In this document: in pieces, positions 1 to 8,632 of the stretch
Layout: every line of letters starts with the position of its first letter
Position numbering within the stretch: position 1 is the stretch's first letter
NCBI GenBank assembly: GCA_934418295.1
Contig: CAKRWZ010000004.1
Location: forward strand, 1-54,667
Reading direction: 5' to 3'
Source of the DNA: an uncultured Mediterraneibacter sp.
GTDB lineage: Bacteria; Bacillota; Clostridia; Lachnospirales; Lachnospiraceae
Length of the DNA stretch: 54,667 nt
Made by a program: the position numbers and the translations under genes
Notes under the pieces: generated by a model
Databases searched by the model: none
What the model was told of the DNA's origin: nothing
The model's input: only the letters and a program-made list of their open reading frames with translations

Positions 1-826
1 ATACTACGCCCGTGGCGATCAGCGCCTCTCTGTGCAGATCCGTCGCGTATCCCATCTCGATCACAATATTTGCCGTCATCGTTCGGATCCCTTTGAAGAT
101 CCCGTCCGGCAGACGAGCCTGGTTTCCGGCTACCATGATGACTGCCATGGTCTCGCCGATGGCGCGTCCGATACCGAGTACGATCCCTGCTACCACTCCG
201 GATTTTGCCGCCGGAAGCATGATACGGAAAATACTTCTCTCATGGGTAGCTCCCAGTGCCAACGAGCCTTCATAATAGGAACGCGGAACGGATCGAAGAG
301 CCGACTCTGTCACGCCGATGATCGTCGGCAGGATCATCATTCCCAACAGAAGAGATGCCGTCAGGATACTGCTTCCGTTTCCGGCATTTTTCAGGATCCC
401 TGCCGCTTTCAAAGTACGCCCCAATTGCCGTATGGCCGGCACCAGGACTACCATTCCGAAAAAGCCGTATACAACGGACGGAATTCCTGCGAGCAATTCT
501 GTCGCTGCTTTTAAAGGCTTATAAATTTTTTTCGGGCAATATTCAGCCATAAATACCGAAGTCAAAATACCGATGGGAACTCCAAACAGAATGGCCCCGG
601 CTGTTACATACAAGCTTCCTATGATCATCGGGAAAATCCCATACATCTGATTGTTGGGCTTCCATACGGTTCCGGTGATAAACTTGACGAAACCGATTTC
701 TTTTATTGCGGGAACGCCATTTGCAAACAAAAAGATACAAATGAGAGCTACCGCCAGCACCGAAGCGCAGGCGGCAATCAGAAACACTCCCCGCATGAAT
801 TTTTCAGTCCATGCTTTTCTTTTCAT
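1..826 (-). CDS. pstC: Phosphate ABC transporter permease PstC (partial, runs off the window start)
   Basis: Inner-membrane permease subunit of the high-affinity phosphate importer PstSCAB. Reading the minus strand from the ATG at 826 gives a protein starting MKRKAWTEKFMRG, followed by a hydrophobic first membrane segment. Typical PstC blocks follow, including GIPSVVYGFFG at about residue 114 and GIGRAIGETMAV near residue 240, the conserved loop that contacts the PstB ATPase. The C-terminus lies beyond base 1. The start codon follows directly on the pstS stop codon (TAA then ATG), so the two genes are translationally coupled. pstA and pstB would be expected further left. Identification is secure from family motifs and context. 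Confidence 0.95.
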   Translation of the reverse strand, partial: MKRKAWTEKFMRGVFLIAACASVLAVALICIFLFANGVPAIKEIGFVKFITGTVWKPNNQMYGIFPMIIGSLYVTAGAILFGVPIGILTSVFMAEYCPKKIYKPLKAATELLAGIPSVVYGFFGMVVLVPAIRQLGRTLKAAGILKNAGNGSSILTASLLLGMMILPTIIGVTESALRSVPRSYYEGSLALGATHERSIFRIMLPAAKSGVVAGIVLGIGRAIGETMAVIMVAGNQARLPDGIFKGIRTMTANIVIEMGYATDLHREALIATGVV

Positions 827-1744
827 TTATTTTGTTACCTCATCCCATGTAAGAGCATTTCCTATGTAGATATTTTTTACCTGCTCACTCGTCATGTCGT
901 CGATCGGGTTGCTCTTGTTTACGATCACTGCGATACCGTCTGTTGCGATCACGGTAGCCTCAAGACCTCCTGAAAGCTCTGTGTCTTTCAGTTCACGGGA
1001 TGCCATTCCGATATCATAGCTTCCGTCGATAGTAGAAGTCATACCTGTTGTAGAATCTGTCGTCTGGAGCTCAAGCTCTGCATTTGGATTCAGTTTTTTG
1101 TATGCTTCGATCAGTTTTTCCATAACCGGTGATACAGAAGAAGATCCTCCGATCACTGCTTTTCCGGACGGCTGTGTTCCTTCAAAAGCTTTCACATCAT
1201 CCAGCGGAATATAACCATTGTCTGAGATAACTTCCTGTCCCTCTTTGCTGAGGATAAAGTTCAGGAAATCTTTGGCAACTTCGTTATCCGCATCTTTTTT
1301 CATTGCTACGTTAAAAGGTCTGCTTACTTTGTAAGTACCTGCTTTGATGTTTTCAGCGGTTGCTTCTGCCCCGTCGATTTTTAAAGCCTTTACAGAGTCA
1401 TCCAGAGATCCGAGGGATACATAGCCGATGGCATATTCATCTTTTGCCACTGTCGTCAGCATAACAGATGTGCTGTTTGTGATCTGTGCTTCCTCTGTCG
1501 TCTGGTCTACTTTCTCGTCATTGATCTTTTCTTCGATTCCGAAGAGTTCGATAAATGCACCTCTTGTTCCGGAACCATCCTCACGGGATACAATGGTGAT
1601 ATCTGATGTATCATCCCACTCTGCCGCATTGGAAGCGGTATCTCCTGTATTGTCTGCTGCATCCTTGTTGCCGCCGCATCCTGCCAACGACAGAACAAGC
1701 AAGCTTGTGACCGATAATAAAGCGATTACCTTTTTCATTTTCAT
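827..1744 (-). CDS. pstS: Phosphate-binding lipoprotein PstS with circularly permuted domain order
   Basis: Substrate-binding lipoprotein of the Pst phosphate importer, 305 aa. A signal peptide ends in the lipobox LAGC (Cys23), followed by a short acidic linker. The two halves of the PBP fold are swapped compared with Bacillus or E. coli PstS. Here the block with VSREDGSGTR (about residues 52-61) and the block ending in DNGYIPL (near residue 180) come first. The segment GSSSVSPVMEKL, with GMASRELKD after it, forms the C-terminal half. In canonical PstS the GSSS-like segment is N-terminal and GYIP is near the C-terminus. All expected phosphate-contact blocks are present, so it is probably functional. 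It is first in the visible pst operon, behind a PHO-box-like promoter. Confidence 0.93.
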   Translation of the reverse strand: MKMKKVIALLSVTSLLVLSLAGCGGNKDAADNTGDTASNAAEWDDTSDITIVSREDGSGTRGAFIELFGIEEKINDEKVDQTTEEAQITNSTSVMLTTVAKDEYAIGYVSLGSLDDSVKALKIDGAEATAENIKAGTYKVSRPFNVAMKKDADNEVAKDFLNFILSKEGQEVISDNGYIPLDDVKAFEGTQPSGKAVIGGSSSVSPVMEKLIEAYKKLNPNAELELQTTDSTTGMTSTIDGSYDIGMASRELKDTELSGGLEATVIATDGIAVIVNKSNPIDDMTSEQVKNIYIGNALTWDEVTK

Positions 1745-1790
1745 AACGTTTATTCATCCTCTCTTTTTACTTTCTTTCGTTACGATGTCT

Positions 1791-1845
1791 ATCATAGAGG
1801 CCCTTTGTAAATTCCGCATGCCGACAATTGTAAAATCTGTGTAAA
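1791..1845 (-). promoter_or_regulatory. PHO-box-like promoter of the pst operon
   Basis: On the minus strand, TTTACA occurs at 1840-1845 and 1829-1834, exactly 11 bp apart, and again at 1806-1811. A -10-like TATGAT lies at 1791-1796. Direct TTNACA-type repeats at 11-bp periodicity upstream of the -10 are the known PhoP binding pattern of Bacillus Pho promoters. The site sits about 50-100 bp upstream of pstS. This suggests induction on phosphate starvation by a PhoPR-type two-component system encoded elsewhere. Confidence 0.65.
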
Positions 1846-1862
1846 TTATTTTTTACAGTGAT

Positions 1863-1892
1863 AAAAAGACCACCGGCATGAAGCCGATGGCC
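1863..1892 (-). terminator. Rho-independent terminator after the YitT-family gene
   Basis: A 10-bp stem with two G-T wobbles and a 5-nt loop at 1868-1892 is followed on the minus strand by five T (1867-1863). It closes the transcription unit of the gene at 1906-2802 and separates it from pst. Confidence 0.8.
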
Positions 1893-1905
1893 TTTTCCCA
1901 AATCC

Positions 1906-2802
1906 TTATAAACGTTTTTCAAAATTCCCGTCGATGGTACAGCCTTCATTGAACACCATAAATGCATCCGGATCTATACTATGTACAATCTTTCTCAGCT
2001 GATTTTCCTCATACTTGGAAATAATCACGTATAGTACCGATGCTTCCTTCTGGGTATAAGCACCGACTCCGTCCCAGTTGGTCACACCTCGCCGCATCTT
2101 TTCCAGGATCATCTCGGCAATTCCTTCCTTTTTGGTAAAGATCATAACGCTGACGTTAATATTCTGGATGTGTGCACGATCCAAAGAAATCGCACAGACA
2201 ACGGTATAAATAAACGAATAAATGACGATCTCCATGTCAAAAAATACCATATAGATCGAAAAGATCACGATATTCAGCAGAATCGACATCTTTCCTACGC
2301 TGAATCCGTCAAAAAGCTTAGTGCAGCAAATACCGAGAATGTCAGATCCGCCTCCGCAGCTCTTTCCCCTAAGGATCATCCCTGCTCCGGTTCCTGCCAT
2401 GATACCGCCCACCAGACAGGCTGTCAGATAATCTGTAATGATCGGCTCATCCAGCACCGGTATCAGCGCCAAAAACGTACTGAGTATCACCACCGTACAG
2501 AGGGTTTTTGCAAAGAACTCCTTTCCCATAACGCGGTACGCCATGTACAAAAGCGGAATATTAACAGAAAAATTGATGATACCGGCCAGATCAATCCCTT
2601 TCGGCATATGAAGCTTTAAGACATCCAGCAACAGAGTACGGATCAGCTGGATCACACCGGTCGTTCCGCCACTGTAGATACCGATCGGCACAATGACCAT
2701 ATTGACTGCCACCGCAAACAAAAGACAGCCTCCCAACACATACGCCAAATGTCCCAAATGCTCTCTCTTATCCTTGCCCAAATTTTTTAACAAAATCTGC
2801 AT
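1906..2802 (-). CDS. YitT-family membrane protein (DUF161 + DUF2179)
   Basis: Predicted inner-membrane protein of about 298 aa with five or so hydrophobic helices in the first 200 residues and a soluble C-terminal DUF2179 domain (about 205-290). Family hallmarks are visible: PIGIYSGGTTGVIQL near residue 40, GKSCGGGSDI near 148, and YVIISKYEENQLRKIVHSID in the tail. The physiological substrate of the family is not established. The annotated ATG at 2802 has GGAGG directly next to it, which is too close. A TTG at codon 4 (2793) would have a 9-nt spacing, so the true start may be there. It is a single-gene unit with its own terminator. Confidence 0.85.
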   Translation of the reverse strand: MQILLKNLGKDKREHLGHLAYVLGGCLLFAVAVNMVIVPIGIYSGGTTGVIQLIRTLLLDVLKLHMPKGIDLAGIINFSVNIPLLYMAYRVMGKEFFAKTLCTVVILSTFLALIPVLDEPIITDYLTACLVGGIMAGTGAGMILRGKSCGGGSDILGICCTKLFDGFSVGKMSILLNIVIFSIYMVFFDMEIVIYSFIYTVVCAISLDRAHIQNINVSVMIFTKKEGIAEMILEKMRRGVTNWDGVGAYTQKEASVLYVIISKYEENQLRKIVHSIDPDAFMVFNEGCTIDGNFEKRL

Positions 2803-2876
2803 CCTCCGTTTTACATTTTCTTTTGTTTTCTTTGTTTAACTTTCCTCTTTCTGTCTTCTCCTGCTGCACCACAGAG

Positions 2877-3578
2877 CTATTTGACTTCCGTCTCCCTCAG
2901 GTCTGCATCCTTTTGTGCCATGGGGTTCTCTTTGAAAGCAAGGATTGCTTCGTTCAGCGACAGCATTTTTTCATCCAGATCAGATACCATATCTGCGCAT
3001 TCCTTCAGATCCCGGCTGATGTACTCCGGTGCATTGCCTTCAAATTTGTAATAAATTTTATGCTCCAGACTGGCCCAAAAATCCATGGCGATTGTCCGGA
3101 TCTGGATCTCCACCTTCGTATCTATTACACTGTCCGATAAAAAAATCGGAACGGAAACCAGCATATGATAACTCTTATAGCCGCTTTCCTTTGGATTTTT
3201 GATATAATCCTTGATGCTCAAAACCTTCAGGTCGCTCTGGTTTCCGATCATTTCCGCCAGGCGGTAAATATCGGACGTAAAAGAACAGATTAGGCGGACC
3301 CCCGCAATATCGTTTATATATTTCACCATATTTTCAATGGAGGTCTCCCGTCCGTATCTTTTCAATTTTTTTACGATGCTCTCCGGCGTCTTGATCCGGG
3401 TCTTGATATGCTCGATGGGATTATAACGGTGTACGTGCTGAAACTCCTGATTCAGGATCTCAAGCTTCGTCTCCACCTCCTTCAGCGCTGCATTATATAA
3501 AAATATAATCGTTTTCCAACTGTCGATATCCTCATAATCTTCATAATTTCTGATCGCATCCAACATTTCGTAATGCAT
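2877..3578 (-). CDS. relQ: Small alarmone synthetase (RelQ-type GTP pyrophosphokinase)
   Basis: Single-domain (p)ppGpp synthetase, 233 aa, making alarmone from ATP and GDP/GTP in the stress response. The RelA/SpoT synthetase core is recognisable: KTRIKTPESIVKKLKR (about 61-76), DIAGVRLICSF (about 90-100), then GYKSYHMLV and VEIQIRTIAMDFWASLEHK, which carry the catalytic and nucleotide-binding residues. No HD hydrolase, TGS or ACT domain is present, so this is a small synthetase, not a bifunctional Rel. The ATG at 3578 has GAGGAG six bases upstream. It is transcribed divergently from the gene at 3762, with a TATAAT at 3625-3630 on the minus strand as a likely -10. Confidence 0.9.
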   Translation of the reverse strand: MHYEMLDAIRNYEDYEDIDSWKTIIFLYNAALKEVETKLEILNQEFQHVHRYNPIEHIKTRIKTPESIVKKLKRYGRETSIENMVKYINDIAGVRLICSFTSDIYRLAEMIGNQSDLKVLSIKDYIKNPKESGYKSYHMLVSVPIFLSDSVIDTKVEIQIRTIAMDFWASLEHKIYYKFEGNAPEYISRDLKECADMVSDLDEKMLSLNEAILAFKENPMAQKDADLRETEVK

Positions 3579-3677
3579 AACGGTCTCCTCTCAAAAGCAC
3601 TTCTGTTTCTGCCCGCTATGACTCATTATATCATATCCCGACACATTTTCCACACAGTTCATTTAAATTTATTTTTC

Positions 3678-3706
3678 TTTACTGTTTTTTGTTCTGATGC
3701 TATAAT
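3678..3706 (+). promoter_or_regulatory. Sigma-A-type promoter for the cytidylate-kinase-like gene
   Basis: TTTACT (3678-3683) and TATAAT (3701-3706) are separated by 17 bp, about 55 bp upstream of the start at 3762. It is a strong match to a housekeeping promoter in a divergent intergenic region. Confidence 0.7.
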
Positions 3707-3761
3707 ATAAGTCTATTAGAAAATGACAGTCTTAATGGTTACTAAGGAGGAAGGAAGCAGC

Positions 3762-4247
3762 ATGAAACTAGTGATCACCATAAGTCGAAGATACGGCACA
3801 GGAGCAAGCTCCATTGCACAAGAGCTTTCAAAACGGCTTGGGATTCCTGTCTATAATAAAGATTCTATTGAGCACGTTTTGGCAGAACACGGTTATGAAA
3901 CAGAAGCCGAGACGATCCGGGAGCTTGCCAGCAATCCGTGTATTATTCTGGGACGATGCGCCTGCGATATCCTGCGGGATCGCAAAAATGTCCTGAATAT
4001 TTATGTCACTGCCGAAAAAGAAGATCGGATCCATCGCGTCATGGAAAGATATTCACTGGATCATGATCAGGCTGTCGCATTCATGGAAAAAAATGACAAA
4101 GAACGTTCTGCTTATTTCTATGAGCATACCGGACGCACCTGGGGTGATGTCAACGATTATCATCTGATCCTTGACACATCTGAGATCGGCATCGACAACT
4201 GTGCCGATGTATTGATACAGTACTTAAAAAAATTAGAATATATCTAA
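3762..4247 (+). CDS. Cytidylate-kinase-like P-loop protein
   Basis: 161-aa cytosolic protein of the cytidylate-kinase-like family (Pfam Cytidylate_kin2 type). The N-terminus MKLVITISRRYGTGASSIAQEL carries a GxxGxG-like phosphate-binding loop. LGIPVYNKDSIEH and LGRCACDILRD fit the NMP-kinase fold, and ERYSLDHDQAVAFMEKNDKER resembles the lid segment of the family. I chose the ATG at 3762 because AAGGAGG lies 11 bases upstream and the family normally begins here; an upstream in-frame ATG at 3723 has no ribosome binding site. The substrate of this subfamily is unproven, so nucleotide kinase activity is an inference. Confidence 0.8.
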   Translation: MKLVITISRRYGTGASSIAQELSKRLGIPVYNKDSIEHVLAEHGYETEAETIRELASNPCIILGRCACDILRDRKNVLNIYVTAEKEDRIHRVMERYSLDHDQAVAFMEKNDKERSAYFYEHTGRTWGDVNDYHLILDTSEIGIDNCADVLIQYLKKLEYI

Positions 4248-4287
4248 TACGAAAGCGATTAAATGGATAGATTTGGAGGCTTTCCGG

Positions 4288-4551
4288 ATGTTTCGTTTAT
4301 GGGGAAAAGAAATCAAAGAAAATCGTTTGATACGGGATCTGGTCGTCTGTGATGACTCCGACGACACCCGCACACACAAAATATTTCATGCGCTGGATCA
4401 GATCTGCTACGAGTTCGATCTGAGCACGCCGATCTGGCTGGACGCGTCTATTGCCGAATTCAAACGGCATGCCAAGACCCGGTTTTACCAGGACAGTTTT
4501 GTGGACTCCATCGATTTTGATTATCTGGAGATCCTGATCATTGAAGAATAG
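4288..4551 (+). CDS. Small conserved hypothetical protein
   Basis: Predicted soluble protein of 87 aa starting MFRLWGKEIKENRLIRDLVV. The ATG at 4288 has GGAGG eight bases upstream. The gene lies 40 bp after the cytidylate-kinase-like gene on the same strand and is probably cotranscribed with it. It is rich in Asp, Ile and aromatic residues, with no signal peptide or membrane segment. I do not recognise a domain with confidence and assign no function. Confidence 0.7.
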   Translation: MFRLWGKEIKENRLIRDLVVCDDSDDTRTHKIFHALDQICYEFDLSTPIWLDASIAEFKRHAKTRFYQDSFVDSIDFDYLEILIIEE

Positions 4552-4612
4552 AATTGCCACCAGGCCCACTACGAAAAAGATCCCTTGATCTTTTATTTTA
4601 TATTCATCATTC

Positions 4613-4651
4613 AAAAGCACCCTGCGCATTTATTTGCGGCAGAGTGCTTTT
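4613..4651. terminator. Bidirectional terminator between convergent genes
   Basis: An inverted repeat begins AAAAGCAC and ends GTGCTTTT, with a nearly complementary GC-rich middle. It has T-runs on both strands. It lies between the plus-strand gene ending at 4551 and the minus-strand permease ending at 4694, so it can stop transcription from both sides. Confidence 0.75.
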
Positions 4652-4693
4652 TACATTTCAACGGTTTCCTGCTTTCTAAGGTCTTTTTGAGAT

Positions 4694-6094
4694 CTACTCA
4701 TTCCGGATCGCTGCCAGAGGGCTTAATTTCATCGCCCGGCGCGCCGGGAAATAACCTGCTGCCATTCCCACCAATACCGCAAATACCAGGGAAACCAACA
4801 CCAGCCAGACCGGGATATAGGAAATATTTCCTTCCACGCCCATCAAGCCTCCGTCTCCCGACATAAAGTTGATCAGCCAGGAGATCACAAAGCTGATCAC
4901 ATTTCCGATCAGACCTCCTGCAAATCCGATAAACGCAGCTTCCATTAAAAACATTTCTTTGATATTTCTCAGGCTGCAGCCTAAGACCTTGATCACACCA
5001 ATCTCTTTCGTCCGCTCATAGATAGACATCATCATAGTATTTGCAATCCCAATAGCCGCTACCAGCAGAGAAACCGCTCCTATTCCTCCTAAGACCGCTT
5101 CTACCGTCAGCAATTCTTTCTGCATTGCCTCCATATACTCTGCATTTGTTTCCACCATATACCCCATATTTTGTATACTCTGTGTCAATTCATCCACATT
5201 GTCAATGTCATCCGCCTGGATTTTTGCATAAGAATAGGCAAAAAATTTGTAAGGCTTTCCGTTTTTGGTCGTCGGCTGTCCCGGGATCGCTCTTCCCGCA
5301 TATTCCTTTTTCAGCATTTCGATCAACTTTTCAATATCACAGTACACGTAATAATAATAGTTGTTGTAGTCGTCTATCCCGCCGTCTACCATAGCGGTTC
5401 CCTTTACAACATACTTTTTTGGCGGCTTTTGGGCAGTCGTACTGCCTTCTCCGCCTTTCGCAGCGTCCACGGATACCCCTCCGCCTTCCTGGCTGCTGTA
5501 ATAAGCCGATTCATCCAGGATCAGAAACATCTGATCGTTCATAAAATCAATATCCGGCAGTTCTCCGGTGTCCCAATATCCGCCGCCTCCCTTTTCGGAA
5601 AACATGGTCGGGATTCCGTTTCCGAATACCAGTTCCAACGAGGTGGCATCGGCACCGGGCAGCCTGCTTCCTTTTACCAGCTTCATGTTTTGTCTCGCCA
5701 ACTCTTCTCTGCTCACACCCACCAGCTGGATATTTCCGTAATATTTTCCCTTTAGCAGCATCGAATACAGTTCCAGTGCCGGGCTTACGCTCTTTACATG
5801 CTCCAGATTCTGCAGCTCCTTGATGGTGTCATCCGTCACATATTTATCTGTTTCTGTCTCGCTCCCTTCTGCATACGTCATTCCTGAAGAATCCTTTCCT
5901 CTCACAGTGATCGCCGTGGCACCTCCAGACTCTTCAATCTGCCGATAGATGGATTGCTGCATGCCAAGTCCCAGAGAGATCATGACAACGATGGAGGCTG
6001 TTCCGATCACAACGCCCAAAACGGTAAGAAAGGTCCTCAGCTTTCTTCTTTTCAGGTTGGAACTACTCATTCTCAGTAAATCGATCCACCTCAT
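4694..6094 (-). CDS. MacB/FtsX-type ABC transporter permease
   Basis: 466-aa integral membrane protein. It has an N-terminal membrane helix (about 20-45) after NLKRRKLRTFLTVLGVVIGT, a large extracytoplasmic MacB-like periplasmic-core domain (about 50-330), and three C-terminal helices with the FtsX block EIGVIKVLGCSLRNIKEMFLMEA near residue 375. It ends in the typical YFPARRAMKLSPLAAIRNE. It is the last gene of a three-gene operon: ATPase at 7642, CARDB-like exported protein at 6063, permease. The ATG at 6094 has GGAGG nine bases upstream and overlaps the preceding gene by 32 bp. The export substrate cannot be read from sequence; peptide, lipid or drug handling are all possible. Confidence 0.88.
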   Translation of the reverse strand: MRWIDLLRMSSSNLKRRKLRTFLTVLGVVIGTASIVVMISLGLGMQQSIYRQIEESGGATAITVRGKDSSGMTYAEGSETETDKYVTDDTIKELQNLEHVKSVSPALELYSMLLKGKYYGNIQLVGVSREELARQNMKLVKGSRLPGADATSLELVFGNGIPTMFSEKGGGGYWDTGELPDIDFMNDQMFLILDESAYYSSQEGGGVSVDAAKGGEGSTTAQKPPKKYVVKGTAMVDGGIDDYNNYYYYVYCDIEKLIEMLKKEYAGRAIPGQPTTKNGKPYKFFAYSYAKIQADDIDNVDELTQSIQNMGYMVETNAEYMEAMQKELLTVEAVLGGIGAVSLLVAAIGIANTMMMSIYERTKEIGVIKVLGCSLRNIKEMFLMEAAFIGFAGGLIGNVISFVISWLINFMSGDGGLMGVEGNISYIPVWLVLVSLVFAVLVGMAAGYFPARRAMKLSPLAAIRNE

Positions 6095-7655
6095 CCAGCA
6101 ATTCCTCCTCTTCGATCATTTCCCGTTTTTTCTTTTTCTTGCGAATGATGATAACCGCCGCTGCCGCTGCCGCGATCACCAATATCAAAAACACGACCAG
6201 CCAGACCGGAAAGCTTTTTTGCTCTTCTTCCTCTGCCGGCATACTATCCATATCGATCACCTGCTCCGGCAGAACCTCCATGGAAAACTCCTGCTCTGTC
6301 TGGGATTGATTGCCGGATTCGTCTTCATAGGTAACGATCATTTTACATGTAGAATCGAGAGACATCTCTGACTCTCCGTTGATCATTCCGTCTATATTTC
6401 CCACTGCTCCGGACTCCACATTCCCCACAAAAATTTCCTGGGATCCGATGCCCTCTCCCTCAAATCTGACTTTGACATTATAAAGCTTCGTCCGCCCCAG
6501 ATTATACAGGCTGCAGGTAAGGTTCGCCTCTTCCCCCACCTGGATGCTTTCCGGATTGATCTCCAGATTGCTGAACTCAAAACGCGCCGACTGTTTGACC
6601 GGTACCGCAATGCTGGAAGAAGCGTCAAACTGTCCGCCATTTCCATCCTCGTATTTCATGCTCATCTCAATGCTGTAAGGCTTCTGGAGCAGATCTGCCC
6701 TGGCATTCAGATCGATGGAAATCTCTTTTGTACCGCCTGCCGGGATCCCCTCCAGATAAATGGAGCTGCTTCCGGAAACCGGCAGAAACGCCGGTGCCTC
6801 TGCCGCTGCTTCCGTGCCTGCTGCAGGCGCCTGCAGATCAAAAAGCATGTTGGAAACCGCTGTTTTTTTAGAAGTATTTGTCACCTGTATGATTAATTTA
6901 AAATTGCTTCCGGCCTGTACATCACCCGGCTCTGTCCGGAAACCGGACACGATCACCCTTGGGACTGATGTGGAAACACTTCCGCCATCCGAGGAAACCG
7001 GATCCCCGTTGGCCACTCCTCCCGACATGTAATCCACTTGATCCTGAGGTGCATCTCCTGCTGTATTTCCGGAGCCGTTTCCCGCTGCATTTTCGTTGTT
7101 TCCGGATGGTGTCTGCGGAGTCTGCACATTGCTGTCCTCCTTCTTTGCCGCCGTCGTTTTTACATAAACATTTTTTTCTACTGCTTTATCGGCTCCGTCC
7201 CCGTCGGTATACTCGATCCGGAACTTCAGGGTATAGGTCTTGCCTTCCACATCCCTGCGCACGGTCAGATTTTCAAAGACTGCAGATGCATTTTTCTGCG
7301 CCGGGATCTCTCCCAGCTGTTTTTCGTAGTTCCAGTCTGCGATCTCAAAAGGCCAGTCAGAAGCTTTGTCTACCACCGGCGTCACCGTCACGTCAGACGC
7401 CTTCCGGCTTCCCTGGTTCGTCACTTTGATCTCCAGCTTGGAAACGTTCTGTCCCGCTTTATACTGCGGTGTTTTCTGTCCGTCTCCCACACTGAGCCGG
7501 ATCCCGCTGGCACTTTGGGTCTCCACCGCCGCATCTGCTTCTTTTACAGTTCCTTTTGTATCTTTCGCTGCCGCATTTACCCGGCTGCCTCCGACAGATG
7601 CCAAAAGCACACCCATACTAAGCAGCACACTCCAAATCTTTTTACTTCGCTTCAT
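6063..7655 (-). CDS. Exported, membrane-anchored CARDB-like protein of the ABC system
   Basis: 530-aa protein with a signal peptide (about 1-29, ending near VNAAA). Several immunoglobulin-like CARDB/COG1361-type repeats follow, seen as LEIKVTNQGSRKASDVTVTP (near 68), LIIQVTNTSKKTAVSNMLF (near 250) and LTCSLYNLGRTKLYNVKV (near 380). A low-complexity Gly/Asn/Ser region separates repeats near 175-210. A C-terminal membrane helix (about 485-505) is followed by a lysine run and an acidic tail. The extracellular part is therefore tethered to the membrane. It sits between its cognate ATPase and permease with overlaps at both ends, so it probably acts with them, as adaptor or substrate-contact subunit. 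No enzymatic motif is visible. Confidence 0.8.
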   Translation of the reverse strand: MKRSKKIWSVLLSMGVLLASVGGSRVNAAAKDTKGTVKEADAAVETQSASGIRLSVGDGQKTPQYKAGQNVSKLEIKVTNQGSRKASDVTVTPVVDKASDWPFEIADWNYEKQLGEIPAQKNASAVFENLTVRRDVEGKTYTLKFRIEYTDGDGADKAVEKNVYVKTTAAKKEDSNVQTPQTPSGNNENAAGNGSGNTAGDAPQDQVDYMSGGVANGDPVSSDGGSVSTSVPRVIVSGFRTEPGDVQAGSNFKLIIQVTNTSKKTAVSNMLFDLQAPAAGTEAAAEAPAFLPVSGSSSIYLEGIPAGGTKEISIDLNARADLLQKPYSIEMSMKYEDGNGGQFDASSSIAVPVKQSARFEFSNLEINPESIQVGEEANLTCSLYNLGRTKLYNVKVRFEGEGIGSQEIFVGNVESGAVGNIDGMINGESEMSLDSTCKMIVTYEDESGNQSQTEQEFSMEVLPEQVIDMDSMPAEEEEQKSFPVWLVVFLILVIAAAAAAVIIIRKKKKKREMIEEEELLDEVDRFTENE

Positions 7656-8379
7656 GTCCCTGATCCCCTCTTCCTTTTTTTTCTCTTTTTGCGTTTTCCG
7701 CTTTTCTTTCCTCGATCTTCAGGATTTTTCCGTCGCTGATATGAAAGACCCTGTCTGCATATTCTGCCAGATGATTGTCATGGGTAACCATCACCAACGT
7801 TTTCTTTTGTTTTCTCACCACATCCTGCATCAGCTGCATCACTTCTTCCGACGTATGCGAATCCAGATTTCCGGTGGGTTCATCTGCAAAAATAATTTTC
7901 GGATCCACTACCAGCGCTCTCGCCACGCCGACCCTTTGCTGCTGTCCTCCGGACATCTGATTGGGAAAATGCTTTTTATGCTTTTGCAAATTCATGGAAT
8001 CCAGCATCTGCTCCGCTTTTTTCATCCGGATATTGCGCGGGACACTCCGGAAGCTCAGCGGAAGCGCCACGTTCTCCACCGCATTCATGGTCCCGATCAA
8101 ATGGAAGGACTGAAAAATAAAGCCTACATTCTCCCTCCTGAAGCTGACCAGTTCATCCTCCTTCAAATGCTCCAGGTGGCTGCCTACGATCACGATCTCG
8201 CCCTTCGTCGGCTTTTCCAAACCTGCAAGCATGTTAAGCAGCGTTGATTTTCCGGAACCGGACGTGCCGACGATGGCACAGAACTCTCCTTCCCGGATCT
8301 GAAAATCCACCCCATCCAACGCCCTGACGATCTCATCTCCGACCCGGTAGTATTTGTAGAGATTTTTAACTTCTATCAC
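7642..8379 (-). CDS. ABC transporter ATP-binding protein (LolD/MacB type)
   Basis: Cytosolic ATPase of the three-gene ABC system, about 245 aa. Walker A GTSGSGKST, Q-loop region VGFIFQSFHLIGTMNAVENV, signature MSGGQQQRVGVARALV, Walker B IIFADEPTGNLDS and the H-loop MVTHD are all intact. This places it in the LolD/MacB/SalX group that pairs with FtsX-type permeases. I place the start at the GTG at 8379, preceded by GGGGAG seven bases upstream, so that the protein begins MIEVKNLYKYY as usual for the family. A TTG 15 bases upstream is also possible. The longer upstream reading frame has no family support. The stop overlaps the next gene by 14 bp. Confidence 0.88.
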   Translation of the reverse strand: MIEVKNLYKYYRVGDEIVRALDGVDFQIREGEFCAIVGTSGSGKSTLLNMLAGLEKPTKGEIVIVGSHLEHLKEDELVSFRRENVGFIFQSFHLIGTMNAVENVALPLSFRSVPRNIRMKKAEQMLDSMNLQKHKKHFPNQMSGGQQQRVGVARALVVDPKIIFADEPTGNLDSHTSEEVMQLMQDVVRKQKKTLVMVTHDNHLAEYADRVFHISDGKILKIEERKAENAKREKKGRGDQGHEAK

Positions 8380-8593
8380 ATTTTTACTCCCCAACTCATA
8401 CCTCTCTTTCCTGCCGTTTCTTTCCGCACTTTTTATGTTTATCATACTATAAGTTTGCAAAGATTTACGCTGGGAAATTATTAAAATTTGTTTAAGATTG
8501 ATAAGATAACCGTGATAAAACTCAAAGAGACAGAAGAATTTTTGTTTTCTTCTGTCCCCTTCGTTTCTATATTTTAGTTGCCAAGCATACGAC

Positions 8594-8617
8594 AAAAAGA
8601 TCCCGAGGCTCTTTTTT
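8594..8617 (-). terminator. Probable terminator after the Na/Pi cotransporter gene
   Basis: AAAAAGA and TCTTTTT flank a short CCGAGG-containing core just beyond the stop codon at 8633. The minus strand reads into a T-run. The inner stem has one mismatch, so strength is uncertain. The rest of the 8380-8632 gap has a second weak hairpin (8529-8556) without a T-tract. Confidence 0.5.
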
Positions 8618-8632
8618 GTTTTTGCTTCCTCA

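Noticed and set aside
8529..8556. 10-bp hairpin in the gap between the ABC and Na/Pi genes as a terminator
   Set aside because: No T-tract follows on either strand; the hairpin at 8594-8617 is a better candidate.
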